DNA of 42,260 nucleotides from an uncultured Flavobacteriaceae bacterium (GTDB lineage: Bacteria > Bacteroidota > Bacteroidia > Flavobacteriales > Flavobacteriaceae), in contig CALSUE010000006.1 in assembly GCA_943789455.1 (NCBI GenBank), forward strand, positions 1 to 42,260, written 5' to 3'. A model generated the notes under the pieces. The model did not search any database. It was not told where the DNA came from and saw only the letters and a list, made by a program, of their open reading frames with translations. Below, one piece after another: positions 18,645-27,169 of this stretch. Each line of letters starts with the position of its first letter. The first letter of the stretch is position 1. The translations under genes were made by a program, and so were the position numbers.

Positions 18645-19679
18645 TTGACGATACAAAAAGAAATATACGCTCAATTTAACGATGGTAAAATTATCTATTC
18701 TTTTACACTAAAAAATAAACTAGGTGTTGAAGTAAAAATTTTGAATTTCGGAGGAATTATTACGTCTATAAAAACACCAGATAAAAGAGGACGTATAGAA
18801 AATATTACTTTAGGCCATGATTCACTTCAACACTATATTGATGATAACTCCTATCTAGGTGCTACTATTGGACGCTATGGGAATCGAATCGCTAACGGAA
18901 AATTTATCTTAGAGGATACCTTGTACACTTTAGCTAAAAACAATCCTCCTAATCATTTGCATGGTGGTTATATGGGGTTTGATAAAATGATCTGGAAGGC
19001 CACATCAAAAACCAATAAAAATTCTGTTTCTTTAACACTCAATTATGTTAGTAAAGATATGGAGGAGGGGTTTCCAGGAAATCTTCATACTACAGTTAGC
19101 TATTCCTTAACATCAGACAATAGCTTAGAAATTGTCTATGAGGCAAAAACAGATAAAAAAACTATTGTAAACCTAACAAACCATGCTTACTTTAACTTAT
19201 CTGGAAGTTTCAGTAATGATATATTAGATCACCAAGTACAAATTAATGCAAATAAAATGTTGCCTATTGATGAGTTTTTAATTCCAACTGGTGATATGGC
19301 TCTAGTTGAAAATACACCATTTGATTTTAGAACTTTTAAATCTATTGGAAAAGACATTTACATTGATAACAAACAACTAAAATTCGGTTCAGGTTATGAC
19401 CATTGTTGGGCGTTAGAGAATCAAAATCAGGGGGTAAGGTTAGTTGCAAAAGCTTATCACAAAGATAGTGGTAGACTTCTAGAAGTGTTTTCTGATGAAC
19501 CTGGAATTCAGTTTTATTCAGGAAATCATTTGAGTGGGAAATACCAATTAAGAACAGGGTTTTGTTTAGAAACACAACACTATCCAGACTCTCCTAATCA
19601 AAAAAAATTTCCTTCGGTTGAATTAAAACCAAATGAAATCTATACTTCAAATACATCCTATAAATTTTCAATACAATAA
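18645..19679 (+). CDS. galM: Aldose 1-epimerase (mutarotase)
   Basis: A 344-aa mutarotase. It interconverts alpha and beta anomers of free aldoses, here supplying the xylose anomer used by XylA. Hallmarks are GATIGRYGNRIANG near 73-86, NHLHGGYMGFDK near 103-114 with a catalytic His, NLTNHAYFNLSG near 176-187, and a C-terminal CLETQHYPDSPN containing the catalytic Glu. No signal peptide is evident, so it is cytoplasmic. The reading frame has no ATG upstream of the first motifs; an in-frame stop lies at 18615, so the start is probably TTG at 18645. It is the last gene of the operon and converges on GH43 with only 31 bp between stops. Confidence 0.9.
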   Translation: MTIQKEIYAQFNDGKIIYSFTLKNKLGVEVKILNFGGIITSIKTPDKRGRIENITLGHDSLQHYIDDNSYLGATIGRYGNRIANGKFILEDTLYTLAKNNPPNHLHGGYMGFDKMIWKATSKTNKNSVSLTLNYVSKDMEEGFPGNLHTTVSYSLTSDNSLEIVYEAKTDKKTIVNLTNHAYFNLSGSFSNDILDHQVQINANKMLPIDEFLIPTGDMALVENTPFDFRTFKSIGKDIYIDNKQLKFGSGYDHCWALENQNQGVRLVAKAYHKDSGRLLEVFSDEPGIQFYSGNHLSGKYQLRTGFCLETQHYPDSPNQKKFPSVELKPNEIYTSNTSYKFSIQ

Positions 19680-19710
19680 CTTCAATATAATGTCTGCTAC
19701 TTGTATTTTT

Positions 19711-20745
19711 TTAACCGTACGGATTAATTGTTACAATAGTTTCGTCGTCTCTATATTTAATTTCAGTCATTTTTATAGATCTTAAATGGGTAACTCCTTT
19801 TGATAGTGAGGAGTCATGATAGAATAAATAATCTTTTCCTTCAATTGAACAGATTGAGTGATGAGAAGTCCAACCAACAACAGGGTTTAAAATTTTACCC
19901 TTATAAGTAAAAGGTCCGTAAGGATTATCTCCTACGGCATAACAGATAAAATGGGTATCTCCTGTAGAATACGAAAAATAATATTTTTCTTGACGTTTGT
20001 GTAACCATGCTGCTTCAAAAAAACGGCGATTATGGTCTCCAGCTAAGATTAAATTACCGAACTCATCTAGAATTTTAATTTCTTTTGGCGCTTCATCAAA
20101 TTCAAATAAATCAGCAGTCATTTTTGCTACAAATGGAAGTAAAGCGGGTTCATTGTCTTTTGGGATATGTGCCGTTGGGCTATTGGGTTCATTGTTGTTA
20201 TACACACCTTTTCTCCATCGTTGTAATTGACCTCCCCAAAGTCCTCCAAAATACATATAATATTCTCCGTCATCATCTTTAAAAACTGCAGGATCTATGG
20301 AAAAACTATTTTTAATGGGCTCTGATCTTGCTTTGAAAGGACCTGTAGGAGATTCACTTGTGGCAACCCCTATTCTAAAAACGCCTTGGTAATCTTTCGC
20401 TGGAAAAAACAAGTAATAGGTTCCGTTTTTTTCGTTGGCGTCAGGAGCCCACATTTGTTGTTTAGCCCATGCAACATTATCTACATGTAATGCAACACCG
20501 TGATCTTCTGCCTTACTATCTATAGTATCCATAGAAAGTACGTGATAATCTTCCATGGCAAAATGACTTCCAAGATCGTCAAATGCTTCGCCAGCATCAA
20601 TATCATGTGATGGATATATGTATATTTTTCCATCGAAAAAATGAGCAGAGGGATCAGCAGTGAAGATATGGTCAACTAATGGTTTTGAAATGGCTCTATT
20701 ATTTAAATCTTCAAAATTGATGTGTTCTATACTGTCCTCTGGCAT
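19711..20745 (-). CDS. Cytoplasmic GH43 beta-xylosidase/alpha-arabinofuranosidase
   Basis: A 344-aa family 43 glycoside hydrolase with a five-bladed beta-propeller pattern. The catalytic triad is visible: base Asp31 (FTADPSAHF), pKa-modulating Asp151 (SIDPAVF) and acid Glu244 (RFFEAAWLH). No signal peptide, so it should act in the cytoplasm on imported oligosaccharides. It lies 11 bp after a GPH-type transporter, a common pairing with intracellular xylosidases. It is the last gene of the eight-gene operon. Activity is probably beta-xylosidase, but arabinofuranosidase is an equal family option. Confidence 0.92.
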   Translation of the reverse strand: MPEDSIEHINFEDLNNRAISKPLVDHIFTADPSAHFFDGKIYIYPSHDIDAGEAFDDLGSHFAMEDYHVLSMDTIDSKAEDHGVALHVDNVAWAKQQMWAPDANEKNGTYYLFFPAKDYQGVFRIGVATSESPTGPFKARSEPIKNSFSIDPAVFKDDDGEYYMYFGGLWGGQLQRWRKGVYNNNEPNSPTAHIPKDNEPALLPFVAKMTADLFEFDEAPKEIKILDEFGNLILAGDHNRRFFEAAWLHKRQEKYYFSYSTGDTHFICYAVGDNPYGPFTYKGKILNPVVGWTSHHSICSIEGKDYLFYHDSSLSKGVTHLRSIKMTEIKYRDDETIVTINPYG

Positions 20746-20756
20746 TTTCTTATATT

Positions 20757-22193
20757 TTAGTTTCTTCTAGCTTTTAAATCAGATTCAATTTGCAATTCCA
20801 TTTTTTTATTAATTTCGTAGAAGAATAATAATGAAACTCCAATTAAAAAAGGAATTGCAGGATATATGCTAATTAGCAATTTTGTTCCTTGTATTGCAAA
20901 TTCTGTTTGTACATTTTCACTACCTGGAATATAACCATATACGCTAAGAATTTTTGCAACCAATGAACTTCCTATGGTAAGTCCTAGTTTTAAACCCACC
21001 ATCATTGCTGAGAAAATAATAGCAGTGGCTCTGCGGTTATTTTTCCATTCAGAATAGTCAGCTACATCAGCAATCATTGCCCACAACAAAGGAATTGTGA
21101 TTCCGTAAAAGAAGCCATGTAGAATTTGAGCAGCAAACATAAGTTGAACAGAAGTTTTATCTAGAAAATTAAATAAAATTATAAAAAGTGTAGAAATGAA
21201 TAAAAAAAAGCCAAATACGTTTCGCTTTCCATATTTATCTGCAAGATTTTTTGATAAACCAATACCAAAAATCATAAAAATAATACCCCCAGCATTAAAT
21301 AATCCGAATCCTGCGGATATGGGGTCATTTCCAAAAAAGTTAATGCCTATTGAAGATAAGAAATCTAATATTGGACTTATAAAGTTTGTCAGGTGAGCTT
21401 CGTCTACAAAATTTTCAAAATAATAAATATAAGCCCCTCCTTTCATGGCTAGAGTTATAAATGTTAATGTTGTTAGAATTAACATAATTACCCAGGGTTT
21501 ATTTTTTACTAAATCTAATAAATCTTCTTTTATACTAGACTTTTGCTCAGGTTTTGGAACAATTCGTTCTTTAGTAGTTATAAAAGTAATGAGTAACATA
21601 ATTGTACCTATAATAGCCAGCCAAGTCATTACAATTTCAATTCCAATTGCCTTGTCTCCGTCACCAGCATAAATAATTATTGGTAGCATAAAAACCTGTA
21701 CAAAAAATTGTGCGAACATAACCGCAACAAATCGATAAGAAGAAATACTATTCCTTTCTTTCATATCACCTGTAATAACTCCACTAAGTGCAGAGTAGGG
21801 TAGGTTACTTCCTGCATATAATAATAGTAATAATGTGTATGTAATTACAGCATAAATTACTTTCCCTTGATAGTCAAAATTAGGTGTACTAAATGCTAAA
21901 ACAGAAATAATGCCTAAGGGTATTGCTGTCCATAAGATCCAAGGTCTAAACTTACCCCATTTAGAATTTGTTCTATCAGCAATTGCTCCAACAATAGGAT
22001 TAAATCCAAATGCAGCAATCGTTCCAACAGTAAACATTATGGCAGTTGCATCATTAGCTTCTAAACCATATATATCGGTGTAGAAATAAGCGAGATAGGT
22101 CATTAATGTCTGAAAGACTAGATTTGCAGCTAGATCCCCAAGACTGTAGCCTACTTTCTCTCTGATAGATAATTTTTGCGAATATGAAGTCAT
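20757..22193 (-). CDS. GPH-family (MFS) sugar:cation symporter, probable xylo-oligosaccharide transporter
   Basis: A 478-aa inner-membrane transporter with about 12 hydrophobic segments. The N-terminal motif REKVGYSLGDLAANLVFQ and the loop GAIADRTNSKWGKFRPWI are characteristic of the glycoside-pentoside-hexuronide:cation symporter family (XynP, XylP and MelB relatives). It sits between a secreted GH10 and a cytoplasmic GH43, with gaps of 18 and 11 bp. This fits import of xylobiose or short xylo-oligosaccharides generated by GH10 and their hydrolysis by GH43. Confidence 0.9.
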   Translation of the reverse strand: MTSYSQKLSIREKVGYSLGDLAANLVFQTLMTYLAYFYTDIYGLEANDATAIMFTVGTIAAFGFNPIVGAIADRTNSKWGKFRPWILWTAIPLGIISVLAFSTPNFDYQGKVIYAVITYTLLLLLYAGSNLPYSALSGVITGDMKERNSISSYRFVAVMFAQFFVQVFMLPIIIYAGDGDKAIGIEIVMTWLAIIGTIMLLITFITTKERIVPKPEQKSSIKEDLLDLVKNKPWVIMLILTTLTFITLAMKGGAYIYYFENFVDEAHLTNFISPILDFLSSIGINFFGNDPISAGFGLFNAGGIIFMIFGIGLSKNLADKYGKRNVFGFFLFISTLFIILFNFLDKTSVQLMFAAQILHGFFYGITIPLLWAMIADVADYSEWKNNRRATAIIFSAMMVGLKLGLTIGSSLVAKILSVYGYIPGSENVQTEFAIQGTKLLISIYPAIPFLIGVSLLFFYEINKKMELQIESDLKARRN

Positions 22194-22211
22194 AAGTGTT
22201 AGGTATTGTAT

Positions 22212-23378
22212 TTAATTATTTGGCATATTTAAGTTCATAATTCGTTGATATGCTTTTTTTTCTTTATAGTTTCTGTCAAATAATAATGGATAATTTGTAC
22301 GCCCTTTAATTGGCCAATCATTTAACCAAGAAAACTTATCTGTTACGCCCCAAAAGGTCACACGACTAATCTTTTCTTTGTGTTTTAAAAATAATTTAAA
22401 AATATCTTCATAGCGTTCTGCTAACTTTATTTTCATAGCATTTGGTAAATTTTTTGGAAAAGGATTCATTTTTTTGTCTCCTTCAAAATTTTTAAAATTT
22501 TGAGAAACCTCTGCTCCATTTTGATCCCAGGGGCTTGGGAGTACTGAAATATCAAGTTCTGTAAACATTACCTTTACACCGAGTTCCGAAAATGCAAGAA
22601 TACTAGTTTCAATTTCCTCAAGAGAGGGACTTGTTAATTGCCAGTGAGCTTGAATTCCCACACTATTAATTTTTGCTCCATTTTTTTGAAGCGATTTTAT
22701 GAGTTTAATTGCTCCTTTTCTCTTTTTAGGTTCACATAAATTATAATCATTGTATGCTAAATCGGCATTTGAATCATGTTTTTCAGCCAATTTATAAACA
22801 GTTTCTAAATAATTTTTTCCTAAAACTTTTAGAAATATAGATTTTCTCAAGGTTCCATCTTCATTTAAAGCCTCGTTGACAACATCCCAGGTGTCTACTT
22901 TTCCTTTGTATCGATTTACTAGGGTACTAATGTGATTATTAACATGCTGCATCATTTCAGTACTATCTTTAATAGAATTCATAAAGTCAGCAATTTGTGA
23001 ATGCCATATTAATGCATGGCCTACAATGTGCATATTGTTATCCAATCCAAATTGTACATATTTATCTGAATCATCAAAATAAAATGTATTCGGTTTTGGT
23101 TGAATAAACATCCACTTCATGACATTTTCTGGAGATAATGTATTAAAGTTTCTTTTAATAATTGAGATTGATTTTTTATCATTTTGGAGAATTTGGTCTC
23201 TATTAATAGCTGCACCCACAAAAAAATAGTTTTTAAATTTCTCACCTAATGAATTCTTTTTAGAGCTGTTTTCTGATACTGTAATTAAATTTCCATTGCT
23301 AAAAAGGCACAGAATTATTATAAGAGTTATTATTTTACTCAATGTTTTTACTTTATTTATTTTATAATCAAAGATCAT
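22212..23378 (-). CDS. GH10 endo-beta-1,4-xylanase
   Basis: A 388-aa single-domain GH10 enzyme. A hydrophobic signal segment spans about residues 14-30, with no clear lipobox. All canonical elements are present: PENVMKW (83-89), GHALIWHSQ (120-128), acid/base Glu169 in WDVVNEA, QAHW near 243-246, nucleophile Glu274 in FTELD, and TFWGVTDKFSW. It cleaves internal beta-1,4-xylosidic bonds with retention, probably in the periplasm or at the cell surface. Its ATG overlaps the stop of the beta-helix gene by four bases (ATGA). It gives a useful comparison for the GH10-like half of the fusion at 6306-9167, which lacks the WH of the -1 subsite. Confidence 0.95.
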   Translation of the reverse strand: MIFDYKINKVKTLSKIITLIIILCLFSNGNLITVSENSSKKNSLGEKFKNYFFVGAAINRDQILQNDKKSISIIKRNFNTLSPENVMKWMFIQPKPNTFYFDDSDKYVQFGLDNNMHIVGHALIWHSQIADFMNSIKDSTEMMQHVNNHISTLVNRYKGKVDTWDVVNEALNEDGTLRKSIFLKVLGKNYLETVYKLAEKHDSNADLAYNDYNLCEPKKRKGAIKLIKSLQKNGAKINSVGIQAHWQLTSPSLEEIETSILAFSELGVKVMFTELDISVLPSPWDQNGAEVSQNFKNFEGDKKMNPFPKNLPNAMKIKLAERYEDIFKLFLKHKEKISRVTFWGVTDKFSWLNDWPIKGRTNYPLLFDRNYKEKKAYQRIMNLNMPNN

Positions 23379-25672
23379 TTTTTAATAAATTTTATTGATT
23401 TAATACTGTTATCATTTATAATTTTCACGAAATAAAGACCTCTTGAAAGACTACTTATATCTAGACTAGTTGAGGAATTAAAATTATTCATAAGTTTTAC
23501 AGGATAGTTTTTACCTAATAAATCAAATAGTATAATTTGATTTTTACTGAATTTCTCTGAAAGTGTAATTTTATTAGTAGCTGGATTTGGATAGGCATTA
23601 ATGACTGGGGTTATTAAAGAATTTGTATCATCTAAAGATAATGTTGACAAAAATTCATAAGCACCTATATCAACTACATCACTAATATCATTAAAGTTAA
23701 CAGGGGGTGACCCTTGAGGGACCAAAGAAAAGTCATCGATATAAAAATCTCCACCGCCTTGAGTTTGAGTTGGACCCTTAACATAAACAAATATTTGATC
23801 AGAACCACTATATGTAAAATCGCCACTCAATGCTGTCCATTCATTGTCTGATACTGCAGTTGGTGATTCAAGTAAGTTTGTATAGGTAACAACACCATTC
23901 AAAGTATTTTTAATTGTAATATCTGAGGTTCCAGAAGCATTTTCTGCCAATTTTACGTTTACATAAAATGTGTAAGTGTCATCAATGGTTAATAAGTTAT
24001 CAAGAAAAAGTCTTGGACTTGAGTAATTATATTGTCTATCATTTGTAAAAAGACTTTGATTTCCTGTTACTGATTCATCAGACGATAGTGCTATTGCTGC
24101 ACCAAATTGAGTCCATCCATCTGTTGAATTTTCAAAACTACTATATGAAATTGCATCAGTAATATTAGCTGGTCGGGGTATTCCCTCGATATCTATGCTA
24201 GGCGAATAATTTGGGTTTCCTGCATCAATAGCTGGTGAACCTTCTACTAATTTAAAATTAGTTTGATTGATATCTATAGCTCCGTTTACTACTGAAGGTA
24301 CATTAACAAATTCAGGATCTATATTAATCAAATTTGCAGGTTCTTGATTCCCAGGATAGGCAACCGTTCCATTTAAGAAAATATTATTTGTTGCTATTTT
24401 TATTCCGTCGTTAGTAGGTTCTTCAGTATTAGGATTATCAATGTTGTTTAAGCTTAATGCTGAAAAATTATTATCTCTTGTAACAACAATATTATTTACA
24501 ACAGTAGCATTTTGAACTTTATTTGCTTTAATTCCTCCAACTTTTTGACCACGATGAGCAGGGTTTCCCTCTGCTACGGATAAATCTTGAATAATTTCAT
24601 GAACCCCATTATAGAAAAGTGTGTTATTTTGATAGATTGCTGATGCTCCGAGTGAATTGTCAAAATTAATTCCATTTTTTCCATTGTTTACACAAACATT
24701 GTTTTCGAACAAAAAGGTTCCAATATAACTGTCATCACTTCTAGTAACATATAATCCTTGACCATCTAAAATACTGTTATAATCGGCGGTTCCATAGTTA
24801 GGATTTGTATTTCCGGAGTTATCAGGTAATTGAGTAACATAAAAAGGAATTCGATTCCAATTATTATACACTAGATTTCCACGCATAATCATTTTAACAT
24901 CTGTAGTATTATCTCCATCTACAGCAATTGTCTCAGCGTAAACAATTGCACTAGATGCTGATGATGTCCACCAAGTACAATTGTAAACCTCATTATTTTC
25001 AATAGTTATATGGTCAGAATCATTAAATCGGATCCCTGATCCTGTACAATTGTACACTTTATTATTTCTAATAATTATATTGTTGTGCGCCTTATAACCT
25101 CCCCAAATTCCTTTTCCTGAAAAATACGTGTGGTTATAAGTTATATTATCATTTTCATCAGATGCGGCTAAAACTTTATATTCTCGATCTGCGATAGCTT
25201 GATCATAAGTTATGTTAGCTGCCGGTCCTTCAACTTCAAAACCTTCTATAATAATGTAGTTCATATAGTCTGATATGACGATACCACCTCTTCCATCAAA
25301 TTCTATTTTTGGCTCATGATTCTCCAAATTTTTAATTGTAATATATGCATTCTCTGATCCTGATTTGTTAATGGTCGCTACATGAGGATTATTCATATTT
25401 GTATTTGAAGATGGGTCAACTGAACCATAGCCTGTATTTCGGTATGTTCCATTCATAACATAAACAGTGCCCCCCTCTGAAACCTCAGAAATACCTTTGT
25501 TAATAGTTAAAAAAGGAGAAGATTCTGAGAGACCATCATTAGAGTTAGATCCAATTGTAGATGAAACATAATAATTATTCTGAGAATACAGTATAGTCGT
25601 AAAAAATAAGAAAAAAATTAATTCTATTTTTTTAGGTTTTCCAGAAGTATGAAATATTTTTATGGTACCCAT
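23375..25672 (-). CDS. Secreted right-handed beta-helix protein with CBM4/9-like domain and T9SS sorting domain
   Basis: A 765-aa secreted protein whose catalytic family I cannot name. After a signal peptide ending near residue 30 (LYSQ), a DUF1565-like start (GSNSNDGLSESSPFLTINKG) leads into repeated NN-V-N-x-G coils of a right-handed parallel beta-helix (about 60-500). A CBM4/9/22-like beta-sandwich follows (about 515-665; begins SSFENSTDGW, ends FYIDDFSLVP). The C-terminal T9SS type A domain (about 690-765; AYPNPATNKITL, SRGLYFVKI) directs export to the surface. Beta-helix folds occur in polysaccharide lyases, GH28-like enzymes and GH120 xylosidases. In a xylan operon a glycan-cleaving or glycan-binding role is likely. 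Confidence 0.75.
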   Translation of the reverse strand: MGTIKIFHTSGKPKKIELIFFLFFTTILYSQNNYYVSSTIGSNSNDGLSESSPFLTINKGISEVSEGGTVYVMNGTYRNTGYGSVDPSSNTNMNNPHVATINKSGSENAYITIKNLENHEPKIEFDGRGGIVISDYMNYIIIEGFEVEGPAANITYDQAIADREYKVLAASDENDNITYNHTYFSGKGIWGGYKAHNNIIIRNNKVYNCTGSGIRFNDSDHITIENNEVYNCTWWTSSASSAIVYAETIAVDGDNTTDVKMIMRGNLVYNNWNRIPFYVTQLPDNSGNTNPNYGTADYNSILDGQGLYVTRSDDSYIGTFLFENNVCVNNGKNGINFDNSLGASAIYQNNTLFYNGVHEIIQDLSVAEGNPAHRGQKVGGIKANKVQNATVVNNIVVTRDNNFSALSLNNIDNPNTEEPTNDGIKIATNNIFLNGTVAYPGNQEPANLINIDPEFVNVPSVVNGAIDINQTNFKLVEGSPAIDAGNPNYSPSIDIEGIPRPANITDAISYSSFENSTDGWTQFGAAIALSSDESVTGNQSLFTNDRQYNYSSPRLFLDNLLTIDDTYTFYVNVKLAENASGTSDITIKNTLNGVVTYTNLLESPTAVSDNEWTALSGDFTYSGSDQIFVYVKGPTQTQGGGDFYIDDFSLVPQGSPPVNFNDISDVVDIGAYEFLSTLSLDDTNSLITPVINAYPNPATNKITLSEKFSKNQIILFDLLGKNYPVKLMNNFNSSTSLDISSLSRGLYFVKIINDNSIKSIKFIKK

Positions 25673-25680
25673 AATTATTT

Positions 25681-27159
25681 TTATTTATGTCCATGAAAAG
25701 GATCTTTATTCACTTTTTCACGCATTACTTTTAACTTTTCTTTATACTTTTTCACCACCGATTTATTCGATGATAATTTAGAAATATCTGTATTCTGTTT
25801 ATTGTCATTAAGATTGTCATATAGCATATTTCCTAAATATTTTTCACCTTCATAAAATTCTGTATAGGAAAAATCTTTATCTATAACCGCTTCACCTTGC
25901 TTATAGCGCGTGTAAACTTCTGTTTTAAGAATTGTTGAAGGGTTTTCTAAAACAGGAATTAAACTCTCACCCTGAAGGTAAGAGGGAGCTTCTATATTTG
26001 CGATATTACACAGTGTTGGATATACGTCAACTAATTCAGTGAAAGATGCGGTAGTTTTATTTTTAATATGATTGGGTGAAGAAATAATAAAGGGTATTTT
26101 AACCGCTTCTTCGAAGGTACTATGCTTACACCAAAAACCATGTTCGCCCAAAAAATAACCATGATCACTCCAAAATACAATTGTTGTATTTTCTCTCAAA
26201 CCTAAATCATCTAATCCTTTTATTAACTCTCCAATTAATGCATCCATATAGGTTACACTGGCATAATACCCATGAATTAGATTACGAGCAAGACTATCAT
26301 CGAGTTGTCCATGCTCTGGAATATCTAAATAATTTTTTCTCATTTCAGCAGAGTTATGTTGTGCTTCAATAGCTATGTCTGGTGAATTTTCAGGTTGGAA
26401 TGAATTATCCGCCAATTTAATAGCGTCATGGTCGTACATGTCCCAGTATTTTTTTGGTTGAATAAAGGGTAAATGAGGAGATACATAACCTATTGCCATG
26501 AAGAAAGGTTTATTTTCACTTTTTAAAGTTTTTAATTTATTGATAGCTCTTTTTGTTATTTTCCCGTCATTATATGCATAATCATCAACATCAGGATATT
26601 CAAATGTTGGTTGCTTTTTTCCATATTCTCCCCTTTCTGCATTTTCTACTCTAGCAATTGATATAGGGTCTTGAAAGTCTGACTGTATTTGTCCTCCATC
26701 TTTTTCAGTCCAATACTCTTGAAAATCATCTTTATGATGATAAATTTTACCATAAGAAATGGTTTCATATCCGTTTTCTTTAAAAATACGATTTAACGGA
26801 ATTGCATTTGGAGTGTCTACTGATGCTCTTGTTGAAAAATCATTAAACCTTTTTTCACTTGGACGTATTCCAGTCATAATGCTTGCTCGACTAGCGCCAC
26901 ATACAGCAATATTTGTATAAGCATTGTTAAATTGAAGGCCCTCCGAAGCTAATTTATCAATATTGGGAGTAATCATTTTTGTTTCTCCATATGAACTAAT
27001 TTTTGGTCTAAAATCATCAATAGAAATAAAAAGAATATTTTGCTTTTTAAGAGACAGATTATCGACTGATGTATCACTTTCTTTATTTTTACATCCTATT
27101 ATGGTAAATGCTATAAAAAAAGTAAAAAGTGCTAGTTTATAAAAATTTGATATGTTCAT
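25681..27159 (-). CDS. S1 sulfatase, iduronate-2-sulfatase-like, CxASR type, lipoprotein
   Basis: A 492-aa sulfatase with lipobox TIIGC (lipidated Cys23). The metal Asp pair is at 48-49 (IDDFRPKISSYG). The FGly motif CGASR has Cys87, with Ala in place of Pro. GYVSPHLPF and WSDHGYFLGEHGF are shared with the iduronate-2-sulfatase-like (S1_7-like) group. It is similar over its length to the protein at 2548-3957, including the YNDG and IHGYYASV segments, so these look like paralogues serving two operons. It lies 8-10 bp from its neighbours. The sulfate position it removes is unknown. Confidence 0.9.
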   Translation of the reverse strand: MNISNFYKLALFTFFIAFTIIGCKNKESDTSVDNLSLKKQNILFISIDDFRPKISSYGETKMITPNIDKLASEGLQFNNAYTNIAVCGASRASIMTGIRPSEKRFNDFSTRASVDTPNAIPLNRIFKENGYETISYGKIYHHKDDFQEYWTEKDGGQIQSDFQDPISIARVENAERGEYGKKQPTFEYPDVDDYAYNDGKITKRAINKLKTLKSENKPFFMAIGYVSPHLPFIQPKKYWDMYDHDAIKLADNSFQPENSPDIAIEAQHNSAEMRKNYLDIPEHGQLDDSLARNLIHGYYASVTYMDALIGELIKGLDDLGLRENTTIVFWSDHGYFLGEHGFWCKHSTFEEAVKIPFIISSPNHIKNKTTASFTELVDVYPTLCNIANIEAPSYLQGESLIPVLENPSTILKTEVYTRYKQGEAVIDKDFSYTEFYEGEKYLGNMLYDNLNDNKQNTDISKLSSNKSVVKKYKEKLKVMREKVNKDPFHGHK

Positions 27160-27169
27160 TAGTATGTGT

